Positions 17,537 through 25,516 of a stretch of 64,000 nt of DNA are shown piece by piece; within the stretch, counting starts at the first letter, position 1, and every line of letters starts with the position of its first letter. The stretch is from positions 124,001 through 188,000 of the forward strand of contig CAYVYN010000002.1 of NCBI GenBank assembly GCA_964455905.1. Reading direction: 5' to 3'. The translations under genes and the position numbers were made by a program. This DNA is from CAIJXB01 sp964455905 (GTDB taxonomy: Bacteria; Chlamydiota; Chlamydiia; Chlamydiales; Rhabdochlamydiaceae). The notes under the pieces were generated by a model. The model was not told where the DNA came from, searched no databases, and saw nothing but the letters and a program-made list of their open reading frames with translations.

Positions 17537-17580
17537 ATTATGTAATAAAAAATAACCTCTATCAAATGTTAAAATTTGAT
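17537..17580 (-). promoter_or_regulatory. Promoter of hsp20 with an overlapping inverted repeat
   Basis: On the minus strand TTGATA (17565-17560) and CATAAT (17542-17537) are exactly 17 bases apart, a near-consensus housekeeping promoter. A perfect 7-base inverted repeat ATCAAAT / ATTTGAT (17561-17567 and 17574-17580, 6-base loop) overlaps the -35 box, a good position for an operator. No CIRCE element (HrcA site) is seen. Confidence 0.5.
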
Positions 17581-17699
17581 TAAATTCGTTATGTGCTCTT
17601 TTTTACAGGTTTATGTTTTTTTTAGATGAAAAAAATGAGTTTGTTATCAAGGTTTTTTCCCTAATTTGACTTAAGAAAACTTCTTTTCTTTTATCTGCA

Positions 17700-17981
17700 A
17701 CTTATGGATGGGGTAAGGCTTTTTGGACTTTTACAGACAACGCTATTAAAATTTCTAAAGCGTTTCTGGACATTTTCGTCGGAGGGGAGTACTAAAAGCC
17801 TGGAAAGCCTATAGAGATCTTAAAATTACAAACGACCTATATGCTCTATCGAAAGAAGTTATCTCAATTGCTAAAAGTGCTTAGAATAAAAGAAAGTATT
17901 GAGTTTTTTCTTTTTCCTAAACATATTCTTTACGTTGAAGGTTTTGTTGTTTATCGAAGAAACGAGCCTTTGTGTGATTAA
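17700..17981 (+). pseudogene. Decayed reading frames in the 17502-18081 gap
   Basis: The 580-base gap after hsp20 holds protein-like sequence scattered over all three plus-strand frames. One frame from about 17703 reads YGWGKAFWTFTDNAIKI and continues to LDIFVGGEY before a TAA. The next frame picks up at about 17789 with VLKAWKAYRDLKITNDLYAL and stops. A third, from ATG 17841, gives 46 residues ending VEGFVVYRRNEPLCD. This is the look of a gene broken by frameshifts. The rest of the gap (17581-17699, 17982-18081) shows nothing else. Confidence 0.4.
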
Positions 17982-18081
17982 TTTTTGGTAAGAGAAAATA
18001 GATGACTTGTTTAGGAAACAAGAAAGTAGCTAGTCACGAATGAAGAAAACCTTTAAAATGGTTAAAAAACAAGGAGTTTTT

Positions 18082-18555
18082 ATGAAAATACGGCATGGGG
18101 TTGGGATTGTTTTAAGTGGAGTTATTTGGATGGGAGCTGGTTTTTTTTTAATGCTTAAGGGGTTTTCTTTGCTTTTGCACCCACAGCTTGGAAAAGAAGC
18201 GTTTCTTATTCCTAAGATGGGTTCTTTAGCAGGTAGTTTAGAGCAGGCTTCTTTGGCTTTAGTTTGTCTTGGGCTTGTGATTGGCTTTATAAAGGGAAGA
18301 GTTGTTTTATCTAAAACAGCGACTCGGGTGATTACCAGAATTTTAAGCTTGCCTAATCCTTTACCGATTTCTTCGCTATACCCTTTATCTTATATTCTTT
18401 TGCTTTCTTCTATGATTCTTTTAGGGGTATCTCTTCGTTGGGTATCGCTTCCTTACGATGTTAAAGGTGTTGTAGACGTAGCTATTGGTTCTGCCCTCAT
18501 TAATGGCTCAGCTTTTTATTTTCGGTATTTTATAGATAAAAAACAGAAAATTTAG
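18082..18555 (+). CDS. Small membrane protein of unknown function
   Basis: The 157-residue protein has four hydrophobic segments (about 5-28, 48-70, 98-118 and 128-148) with basic loops. ATG 18082 has an AAGGAG ribosome site at 18071-18076. The longer frame from 18040 lacks one, so I moved the start. The stop abuts the rlmH stop with no gap (18555/18556, convergent). Function unknown. Confidence 0.6.
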   Translation: MKIRHGVGIVLSGVIWMGAGFFLMLKGFSLLLHPQLGKEAFLIPKMGSLAGSLEQASLALVCLGLVIGFIKGRVVLSKTATRVITRILSLPNPLPISSLYPLSYILLLSSMILLGVSLRWVSLPYDVKGVVDVAIGSALINGSAFYFRYFIDKKQKI

Positions 18556-18981
18556 TTATTTGTGATACCCAGAGCCTTTTTGTATTTCAGAAGCCCTATA
18601 GAGCTGTTCTAAAAGAAGCAGACGAATCATTTGGTGGGTAAAAGTTAACTTTGAAAAACTGATTGTAGTGAAGGCTTTTGCTAAAATAGGAGCGGGAATT
18701 CCTTCTGCTCCGCCGATTACAAAAGATAATCGACTACCTAGTTTTTCCAAAGAGGAGAAGATTTGCTTAGAAAATTCTTCGCTTGTAAATTGTTTGGCTT
18801 CCACATCTAAGACGATAGGGGGTTCTTCTTTTTCTAAAAAAGAAATAAGCTGCTCGTTGTTTTTGGCAAGGACCCATTGAATACTCATATGAGAAGAGAG
18901 TCTTTTCTCGTATTCGTTTAAAGCATCTAGAAGCCACGCTTCTTTTGTTTTTCCAATGGAGAAAATTTTAATTTTGTACAT
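18556..18981 (-). CDS. rlmH: 23S rRNA pseudouridine-1915 N3-methyltransferase
   Basis: The 141-residue SPOUT methyltransferase of the RlmH (YbeA) family starts YKIKIFSIGKTKEAWL. It contains the SAM-binding knot FVIGGAEG (about residue 90) and ends with the MIRLLLLEQLYRA helix and GSGYHK, the usual tail. Its start is only 11 bases from the divergent lgt start, so its promoter must lie inside lgt. Confidence 0.92.
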   Translation of the reverse strand: MYKIKIFSIGKTKEAWLLDALNEYEKRLSSHMSIQWVLAKNNEQLISFLEKEEPPIVLDVEAKQFTSEEFSKQIFSSLEKLGSRLSFVIGGAEGIPAPILAKAFTTISFSKLTFTHQMIRLLLLEQLYRASEIQKGSGYHK

Positions 18982-18992
18982 ATTGGTGGTAT

Positions 18993-20006
18993 ATGTTGAG
19001 TTTTATTTTTTGGGATGTCTCTAAGGAGATAGGTTCGTATAATCTTCCTTTTTTAGGCAGACCCGTTCTTTGGTATGGTTTATTTTTTTCTTTAGGATTT
19101 TTTCTTGGGTATTTTCTTTTAGTGTACTTGTTAAATCGATATTTTCGCCAGTTTCCTTTTTTTATCTCTCAAGAAGTTGTAAAAGAAAAAGAAGTTAGCT
19201 CATATCTTTTACTTAAGCGTATAAAAGGAAACTTAGTCGATGGGTTGAATCAAATTTTAATTAAAAGTCATCCTTTAGCTAGCCGCCTTAGTTTAGAAGT
19301 AGATTTAAAAGATGCTGTTTTACCTTTAAAAAGTAGAGCAAAGATTCTAGGAGAGAAAGCTTTAGTTTACGCTGTTATAGGAGCTGTTGTGGGGGCTAGG
19401 CTAGGGGATGTGATTTTTTATCAAGATTGGAGCGGAATTCAAAGAGATCCTTTGTCTATTTTTAGAATTTGGGAGGGCGGTCTTGCTAGTCACGGAGGCA
19501 CTTTAGGAGCCCTAATTGCTTTATATGTTTTCATGAAAAAAGAAGCGAGTCGGATGGCTGGTATTTCTTTTCTTGGTTTTTTAGATTTTGTTTGTGTTCC
19601 AGCCGCGATCGTTGGGGGTTGTATCCGGATAGGGAATTTCTTTAATCAGGAAATATTGGGCACAAAAACAAATGTTCCTTGGGGTGTTGTCTTTGGACAT
19701 CCTGCAGATGGAAGCGTTCCTTGTGTAAGACACCCAGTTTCTCTTTATGAGTCTCTTTTTTATTTTTTGCTTGCAGGCTGTTTGTTTTCTTATAGTAATA
19801 AACTAAATGGGAAAAAACAGGGATTACTTACAGGGCTTTTTTTGAGTCTTTTATTTTCATTTCGATTTTTTATAGAATTTTTTAAAGAAGAACAAAGTGC
19901 TTATTTTCATTTTGGTTTTATTACGATGGGCCAGATTTTAAGCATACCTTTAGTTTTAGCTGGCCTGTTTTTTTTCTTTAAAGCAAAAAGAGGCTCTGTT
20001 AAATAA
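18993..20006 (+). CDS. lgt: Prolipoprotein diacylglyceryl transferase
   Basis: The 337-residue, seven-helix enzyme attaches diacylglycerol to the lipobox cysteine of prolipoproteins. Family motifs are RPVLWYG, the GGLASHGG signature (about 163-170), RIGNFFNQE and HPVSLYE. It is longer than the usual 260-290 residues because of a hydrophilic insertion at about 50-125 between the first two helices. Together with LolDE in this window it covers lipoprotein maturation and release. The ribosome site is poor (TTGGTGGT). Confidence 0.93.
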   Translation: MLSFIFWDVSKEIGSYNLPFLGRPVLWYGLFFSLGFFLGYFLLVYLLNRYFRQFPFFISQEVVKEKEVSSYLLLKRIKGNLVDGLNQILIKSHPLASRLSLEVDLKDAVLPLKSRAKILGEKALVYAVIGAVVGARLGDVIFYQDWSGIQRDPLSIFRIWEGGLASHGGTLGALIALYVFMKKEASRMAGISFLGFLDFVCVPAAIVGGCIRIGNFFNQEILGTKTNVPWGVVFGHPADGSVPCVRHPVSLYESLFYFLLAGCLFSYSNKLNGKKQGLLTGLFLSLLFSFRFFIEFFKEEQSAYFHFGFITMGQILSIPLVLAGLFFFFKAKRGSVK

Positions 20007-20030
20007 ATAAATTAAAGCTTTGGAGGCTCT

Positions 20031-20900
20031 GTGGATGCGTTAGTGGAAGATTTTTTAATGTATTTATCTTCTGAAAAAGGCTTAGCTAAAAATACGCTTT
20101 TGGCATATCGCACCGATATTTTAGCCTTTTTAGAGTTCACTCAAAAAAAACAGATTAAAGAGTTTCTCAAAGAGGATGTTATTCTTTTTTTAGCAGAGAA
20201 ACAAAAAAAAGAGCAGGCTTCCAGTTCTCTTTGTAGATCTCTTATTTCTATAAAGGTATTTTTTTCTTTTTTAAAAAAAGAAGGTTTTATAGAAAAAAAT
20301 GAGATGGTTTTTTTAGAAAGCCCGAAACTTTGGCAGCTTATTCCAGAAGTCATGACTCTTGATGAAGTAGATTTGTTACTTTCTATGCCGAATCAAAAAA
20401 CTTTCATTGGTGCAAGAGATAGAGCTATTTTAGAAGTTTTATATGCTTCGGGTCTTCGTGTTTCAGAGGTTTGTGGTCTTAATTTTCAAGATATTGGAGA
20501 AGATAGTATTCGAGTGAAAGGAAAAGGAGGCAAGGAGAGGATTGTTCCTATTGCTAAAGCATCTCTTGTTATATTAGATGAGTACCTTTTGCGGTTTAGA
20601 GATAGTGTTGAGGGAGCTCTTGAGGAGGTCGTTTTTGTTACGGAAAAAGGATCGAGAGTAGATCGTATTACCGTGTGGAATAGAGTAAAACTTTATGCAA
20701 AGCAAGCAGGCATTTTAAAAAACATTTCCCCACACACACTTAGACATTCATTTGCTACTCATTTGCTTGAAAATGGAGCAGATCTTCGCGTCATCCAAGA
20801 AATGCTAGGCCACTCCCATATAGCAACAACAGATCGTTACACGCAAATTAGTCAAAAACATCTTGTGGATGCATTTGCATCGTTTCATCCGAGGCCATAA
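20031..20900 (+). CDS. Tyrosine recombinase XerC/XerD
   Basis: The 289-residue protein starts at GTG 20031 with a GGAGG ribosome site. It has the N-terminal SAM-like core-binding domain (1-90) and the catalytic domain with all active residues: R in GLRVSE, K in KGKGGKER, HTLRH, GHSH and the nucleophile in TDRYTQ. Length and sequence fit the chromosome-dimer resolution recombinases. Whether it is XerC or XerD cannot be fixed by eye; XerD-like features are slightly better. No dif-like site was found nearby. Confidence 0.9.
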   Translation: MDALVEDFLMYLSSEKGLAKNTLLAYRTDILAFLEFTQKKQIKEFLKEDVILFLAEKQKKEQASSSLCRSLISIKVFFSFLKKEGFIEKNEMVFLESPKLWQLIPEVMTLDEVDLLLSMPNQKTFIGARDRAILEVLYASGLRVSEVCGLNFQDIGEDSIRVKGKGGKERIVPIAKASLVILDEYLLRFRDSVEGALEEVVFVTEKGSRVDRITVWNRVKLYAKQAGILKNISPHTLRHSFATHLLENGADLRVIQEMLGHSHIATTDRYTQISQKHLVDAFASFHPRP

Positions 20901-21935
20901 ATGCCTCGAAGAGTCTTTTGTTTTTTTATTGTTTTTGTCGCTCATTTGTATGCTGGGTGGAATGATGATTTTGATTCTTCAACCGAAAAACTTGTAGCAG
21001 AGCTATCTGATTTAAGTAATTCTGGTTATTTAGATAGCTATGAGTGTTTTGTAGATGTTCGTAGATCTTTATTAAAAAATGCCTCATTAAAAAATCGTAT
21101 GAAAAACGCTTTTTATGATGATAAGTTTATTGTAGATAATCCTGTGTATGGATGTATTCTTAAAAAAAGGAAATACGACAATATTAAGGAGTGTTTTGTT
21201 TGGGAGGTGTCTCATTTTTTAAACGCTTCTCAATTTTTTGTTCCTTCTTTTGCTATAGACATTGGCGGTCGAAAGTCTATAGTGCAAAGAAAAGAGAGCT
21301 TTATCATCGGAGAAGATTCCTCGTATAGTCATCCTAAAAATTTTATAGAAATGGTTTCTTTGATCGATTTTTGGAAATCTCATTTAGTTCTTTATATATT
21401 AGGGGGGAAGGATCTTGTCGCTAGAAATATCGGGATTAATTCTAGGGGGGAACTTCGATTTTTTGATATGGAGAACAGTTTTGTTTATAGCTTCAAAAAA
21501 GAAATGATAAACACTAGGGTTCAATTTGCCATGCATTCATTTGACTGGCCTCAATATCGAAGACCTCTAGATGAAATAGAGGCTAAAGAGTTAGAAGGTT
21601 TTATCGGTAGTTGGCGCGGTTTTGAAAAAAAAATAAGCCTTTATATGAAGTATAGGCCAACACATTTTTCTATAGAGCGGATGTTCCAAAGACTTGCCAA
21701 AGTAAGAAGTTTTTCCTTAGAGAAAGGAAAGTCTTTTTGTGATTTTTATGGATTTCTTTTTCCAGAAAGAGCTTTGGCTTTAGAAGAGTTAAATCAAATT
21801 GTATCAGAAATTAAAGGAGTGGAGGTTGATCACGGCACTGCTCTTTGTTTGATTTCTTCTAAAAGTGAATTAGCCCGTCTTTCTTTATCTCATCGAAACG
21901 CTTTAGAAAAATGGGCAAACAAAAATTTAAAATGA
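20901..21935 (+). CDS. Exported protein with a phosphoinositide 3/4-kinase-like catalytic motif set
   Basis: The 344-residue protein has a signal peptide (MPRRVFCFFIVFVAHLYAG). It shows an N-lobe-like ILKKRKYDNIKECFVWEVS with a lysine (K88/K89) and a helix glutamate (E102), a strand pair FVPSFAIDIGGRKSIVQR, and then D171-LVAR-N176 followed by D189-ME. The D-x4-N pair and the 13-residue spacing from N to D match the catalytic loop and metal aspartate of PI3/PI4-type kinases. It starts one base after the xer stop. Kinase activity and substrate are inference; a HipA- or Fam20-like fold is the alternative. Confidence 0.5.
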   Translation: MPRRVFCFFIVFVAHLYAGWNDDFDSSTEKLVAELSDLSNSGYLDSYECFVDVRRSLLKNASLKNRMKNAFYDDKFIVDNPVYGCILKKRKYDNIKECFVWEVSHFLNASQFFVPSFAIDIGGRKSIVQRKESFIIGEDSSYSHPKNFIEMVSLIDFWKSHLVLYILGGKDLVARNIGINSRGELRFFDMENSFVYSFKKEMINTRVQFAMHSFDWPQYRRPLDEIEAKELEGFIGSWRGFEKKISLYMKYRPTHFSIERMFQRLAKVRSFSLEKGKSFCDFYGFLFPERALALEELNQIVSEIKGVEVDHGTALCLISSKSELARLSLSHRNALEKWANKNLK

Positions 21936-21999
21936 TTGCTTTAATTCTTTTTTTTCTTAAATTGTATCTTTACGTAGATATCGGCTAGAGGGAGGGATT

Positions 22000-23376
22000 T
22001 TGGACATTTCTTTTAAGAAAGATCGTTTTTTGTTTTTCTTTTTTGTTTGCTTAGGAAGCGTTTTAGTTGTTTTGCTAGGCTGTCTTGTTTTCCTTTGGAA
22101 GATACAAAATGAAGAGTTGCAAGCTAGTCGTAGGGCGTATGTTTCTTTACAAATTTCAAATGAGTTAAGGCAAACTTCTGATGATTTGACAAAAATGGTT
22201 CGTCTTTATGTGCTAACTGGTGATAAAAAATACGTTGATTGGTATCAGGAAATTATTTCGATTAGAAATGGAACAACCCCAAGGCCTGATGACTATAACG
22301 AAATTTATTGGGATTTTGTATTCGACAAAAGCGTTCGTCCAACTCCTTATGGAAAGGCAATTTCTTTTAAACAGACTATGAAAGAGTATGGGTTTTCTCC
22401 TGAAGAATTTGCGTTACTTAATGAATCACAGGCTCGAAGTGATGCTCTTACATCTTTGGAAGAAGAAGCAATTCATGTCATGCAAGGGCTTTATAATAAC
22501 GGGGCTGGCGAGTACTCCGTTATAGGTAAACCTAACCCAGAGTTAGCAAGAGAGCTTGTTTCCAGTCCTTTGTATATGAAAGAAAAAGCAAACATTATGA
22601 TCCCTTTATCTGAGTTTAGCAAGCATGTTAAAGAAAGAACCTCTTTTAAAATAGAATCTTTAAAAAATCAAGCCGTTAAATTGATTATAGTTGCGTTTTT
22701 ACTTTCGCTTTTAGCATTTATAGTTATGGTCATCTGTCTTTTACGATCGACTAAAGCTCTCGCTTCTGCGGCAAAAACGAATGAAGAGCTTTTACTTAAT
22801 CTTTTTCCCTTATCTTTAGCGAAGCGATTTCAAAGTGGAGAACAGGCGATTACAGGGAAATATGAGGGAACCGTTCTTTTTATGCATATTAATAGGTTTG
22901 AAGATACACTTCCTCTTAGCACACTGAACCAAGTTTTAGATAGGGTAGCTCTTTTAGCTGAACAGTTTAATGTAGATATAGCGAAGATTTTAGGAGATAC
23001 TTGCATGGTTGTTTCGGGGGTAGGAGCTCCCTCTTCCGATCACGCTATTAAAATGGCTAATTTTGCGATCTCTTTACAGGCTAGTCTTTTTAAATTTAAT
23101 GAAGAAACCGGATTGGATTTAAACCTTCGCATGGGAATGGCTTCGGGATCTATTTCTGTCGGTATTTTAGGCAATAAAAAGTTCTTCTATGAGCTTTGGG
23201 GGAATATTGTTAGCCTGGCTAGCTTTCTGGAAGCTTTTGGGGAAATGGGAAAAATACAGGTTTCTGAAAAAACAGCAGAGAGTTTAGATAAACAGTTTGT
23301 TTTAGAGGAAAGGGCTTCTCTCGAGGCGGGGGATTTGGGTACTTTAAAAACCTATTTTCTTTTGAAAAAAAAATAG
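22000..23376 (+). CDS. Membrane-anchored class III nucleotide cyclase homologue, catalytically degenerate
   Basis: The 458-residue protein starts at TTG 22000 after GGGAGGGA. It has a membrane helix at about 10-33, an external domain of about 190 residues, a second helix at about 227-250, and a class III cyclase domain from about 285. Alignment by eye to the family core: the first metal aspartate of F-x-D-I is histidine (FMHINRF, H296), the second is kept (ILGDTC, D333), and the transition-state block reads LWGNIVSLASFLE, with the expected N and R replaced by S and F. Cyclase activity is therefore unlikely; a sensor or pseudo-enzyme role is an inference. Confidence 0.75.
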   Translation: MDISFKKDRFLFFFFVCLGSVLVVLLGCLVFLWKIQNEELQASRRAYVSLQISNELRQTSDDLTKMVRLYVLTGDKKYVDWYQEIISIRNGTTPRPDDYNEIYWDFVFDKSVRPTPYGKAISFKQTMKEYGFSPEEFALLNESQARSDALTSLEEEAIHVMQGLYNNGAGEYSVIGKPNPELARELVSSPLYMKEKANIMIPLSEFSKHVKERTSFKIESLKNQAVKLIIVAFLLSLLAFIVMVICLLRSTKALASAAKTNEELLLNLFPLSLAKRFQSGEQAITGKYEGTVLFMHINRFEDTLPLSTLNQVLDRVALLAEQFNVDIAKILGDTCMVVSGVGAPSSDHAIKMANFAISLQASLFKFNEETGLDLNLRMGMASGSISVGILGNKKFFYELWGNIVSLASFLEAFGEMGKIQVSEKTAESLDKQFVLEERASLEAGDLGTLKTYFLLKKK

Positions 23377-23378
23377 GT

Positions 23379-23636
23379 TTATTTAGCTTTTTGTTTAGCT
23401 TTTTTTGTGGCTTTCTTAGCTTTAGTAGCTACTATTAATTTTTTGCTAGAGGCCCGTACCGTTGTTTTTGCTGATGGTTTAGTCGTTGTTTTAACGACTT
23501 CTTTCGGCGGTTTTACTGTTGGTTTACTAGCTACGAATTGATTTTTTCGTGCTTTTTGTCTTCTTTGCCAGCCTTCTGCGGTGAGTGTTTTCACCCAAAC
23601 ACCAGTTTCTTCTTTATTAGTACTTTGTAATTTCAT
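23379..23636 (-). CDS. Small basic protein with histone H1/Hc2-like lysine-alanine tail
   Basis: The 85-residue protein has an ordered N-terminal part (LTAEGWQRRQKARKNQ near 20-35) and a lysine/alanine/threonine-rich C-terminal half ending ATKKAKQKAK, like eukaryotic H1 tails and chlamydial Hc2. It lies next to holA and the rsmI-like gene, as hctB (CT046) does in C. trachomatis from memory, so it is a candidate hctB counterpart for nucleoid condensation. The start is set at ATG 23636 because GGGAG lies 9 bases upstream; the ATG at 23645 has no room for a ribosome site. The Hc2 identity is an inference. Confidence 0.6.
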   Translation of the reverse strand: MKLQSTNKEETGVWVKTLTAEGWQRRQKARKNQFVASKPTVKPPKEVVKTTTKPSAKTTVRASSKKLIVATKAKKATKKAKQKAK

Positions 23637-23790
23637 GAGGCACATCTCCCTGCATCTTCCTATTTATATTTTGCCTCTGATTTTAAGCCGTGTCAATAAA
23701 ATATTTAATTTATTTATTTTTATTTTAGATTTGTTGATCAAAATACTTAAGAATGAGTAGACTGAATCAATATATTTAAAGGGGAAACCG

Positions 23791-24801
23791 TTGAAGTTTC
23801 AACAAGTACTACCATTACAAAAACATATAGATGCGACATTTTTGGCTGGGTCATTGCCAAGAGTTTATTTCGTGGTTCATTCACAAAGGGAAGAAAGAAG
23901 AAGTCTTTTAGAGAAAATTTCTCAAAAGATTATGTCTTTGACCCAGGCAGAAGTTTCTTTTTTAGAAGGAGATTTTGGACCTGTGTATGAAGCGCTTGGA
24001 ACGCGTTCTCTTTTTGGGGGGGAAGAAATAGTTGTTTGGGATGGCATTAAAAAACTTACAGAAGAGGTGCAGGCTAAAATACTAAGCTATGCGAAAAACC
24101 CGTCTCCTTTTTCTTTTTTTCTTATAGGTCTTGAGAGCTTGAAGGCTTTTCCTTCTTTACCAGTAAAGGACCCTTCTTTTTTTATTTTATTAGACGGCTC
24201 GGAAGAAAAGCCCTGGGAAAAAGAAAAAAGAGTGGGGCAAGAGGTTTTGTTTTTTTTAAAAGAGCATGGTAAAACAATCACTCCCAAAGCGCTGTCTATG
24301 TTATTTACAGGTACTTCCGGGGATACTCTTTATTGGGAATCAGAATTAGCTAAAATTGTTTCTTATGTTGGTGCTAGAATTTCTATTACAGAAAATGATC
24401 TTTTGGCTATAGGCTCTTTTTCCATAGAGCAAAATGCATGGTACCAGGCTGAAAAGGTTTTTTGGGAAGATGGAGCTTTTTTCAACGAGGTAGACACTTC
24501 TTTCGTGCTAGCTTTTATAGGACAGTTACGATTTTTAGCTCAGCAGGCTAGGCAGGTTGCTTGGTTATTAAGAGAGAAAAAAGAAGTCGAAGAAGTTGCT
24601 AAGAGCGTTACTATGCGCCCTAATCAACTTTTAAAATTGATAGATAGACTTAGATTTTGCAAAATAAATTACCTAGAAGAAGCGTTAGAGTTGCTTTATC
24701 AGGTAGAAGTGATGGCTAAAAACAGCTCGTTATCGGGAGAGCTTTTACTAGACTTATTGATTATTAAATTAAAAAGATTAAGGAGTATATATGTTAAGTA
24801 A
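23791..24801 (+). CDS. holA: DNA polymerase III delta subunit
   Basis: The 336-residue protein has a TTG start at 23791 with AAAGGGGAAA upstream. The N-terminal half is an AAA+-like fold without Walker motifs (RVYFVVHSQREERRSLL, LFGGEEIVVWDG, FFLIGLESL). The C-terminal third is the helical collar domain (QLRFLAQQARQV, MRPNQLLKLIDRLR). This is the clamp-loader subunit that opens the beta clamp. It matches CT047 by position. It overlaps the next gene by 11 bases. Confidence 0.8.
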   Translation: MKFQQVLPLQKHIDATFLAGSLPRVYFVVHSQREERRSLLEKISQKIMSLTQAEVSFLEGDFGPVYEALGTRSLFGGEEIVVWDGIKKLTEEVQAKILSYAKNPSPFSFFLIGLESLKAFPSLPVKDPSFFILLDGSEEKPWEKEKRVGQEVLFFLKEHGKTITPKALSMLFTGTSGDTLYWESELAKIVSYVGARISITENDLLAIGSFSIEQNAWYQAEKVFWEDGAFFNEVDTSFVLAFIGQLRFLAQQARQVAWLLREKKEVEEVAKSVTMRPNQLLKLIDRLRFCKINYLEEALELLYQVEVMAKNSSLSGELLLDLLIIKLKRLRSIYVK

Positions 24802-25516
24802 AAAGCTAGGATTACTCCTTTTGCCTAATATGCTTTCAGATGAAGAGAACCTTTCCCTTATGGATCTTCCTGCGTCTTTACAAACTATAGTTCCTTTTTT
24901 GGATGGCTTGATTGCTGAAAGTGAGAAAGCGGCTAGACGTTATTTAAAAAGGTTTATCTTTCCTGAAGGGAAAACATTTAGAGAAGTTCCCATTCGGTTA
25001 TTAAATGAGCATACAGAAAATAAGGATTTACCAGAGCTTTTAGAACCTCTTTTAAAAGGTGAAAGTTGGGGGCTCATCTCTGATGCGGGCCTACCTTGTA
25101 TTGCTGATCCTGGAGCTAGGATTGTAGCTCTTGCTAGAAAAAAAGGAATTTTAGTTCAGGCTATTTCGGGGCCTTCGTCTATCTTTTTAGCTTTGATGCT
25201 TTCAGGCCTGTCTGCGCAAAAGTTCTGTTTTCATGGGTACTTAGAACGAGATCCTGCTAAGTTAAAAGAAGAGCTTAAATCTTTAGAAAAAGAGTCGAAG
25301 CAAAAAAATATGACACAGGTATTTATAGAGGCTCCTTATCGTTCTTTACAGCTACTTTCTGTGCTTTTAGATACTTTAGAAAATACGACAAAGTTGGGTG
25401 TTTTTTCGAATTTAACCAGTCAAGATGAGTTTGTGGAGACTTTAACTATTCAGGAGTGGAAAAAAAGAGAAAAACCAGACCTTCATAAAAAACCCACGGT
25501 ATTTATTTTTGCTTAA
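24791..25516 (+). CDS. SAM-dependent methyltransferase, RsmI-like tetrapyrrole-methylase fold
   Basis: The 241-residue protein keeps the fold's motifs: LISDAGLPCIADPG near 98-112, AISGPSSIFLALMLSGL near 126-142, FHGYL, and the FIEAPYRS block. RsmI methylates 16S rRNA C1402 O2'. This protein lacks the canonical N-terminal GTPIGN loop, which reads LLLLPNML, so it is the divergent YraL form known in chlamydiae (CT048 by position). Its stop overlaps that of the convergent gene in TTAA. Confidence 0.75.
   Translation: MLSKKLGLLLLPNMLSDEENLSLMDLPASLQTIVPFLDGLIAESEKAARRYLKRFIFPEGKTFREVPIRLLNEHTENKDLPELLEPLLKGESWGLISDAGLPCIADPGARIVALARKKGILVQAISGPSSIFLALMLSGLSAQKFCFHGYLERDPAKLKEELKSLEKESKQKNMTQVFIEAPYRSLQLLSVLLDTLENTTKLGVFSNLTSQDEFVETLTIQEWKKREKPDLHKKPTVFIFA

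Noticed and set aside
17502..17560. CIRCE element before hsp20
   Set aside because: The TTAGCACTC-N9-GAGTGCTAA sequence is not present.
21932..21988. 18-residue ORF after the kinase-like gene
   Set aside because: Too short, no ribosome site, and its hydrophobic composition is expected by chance in T-rich sequence.
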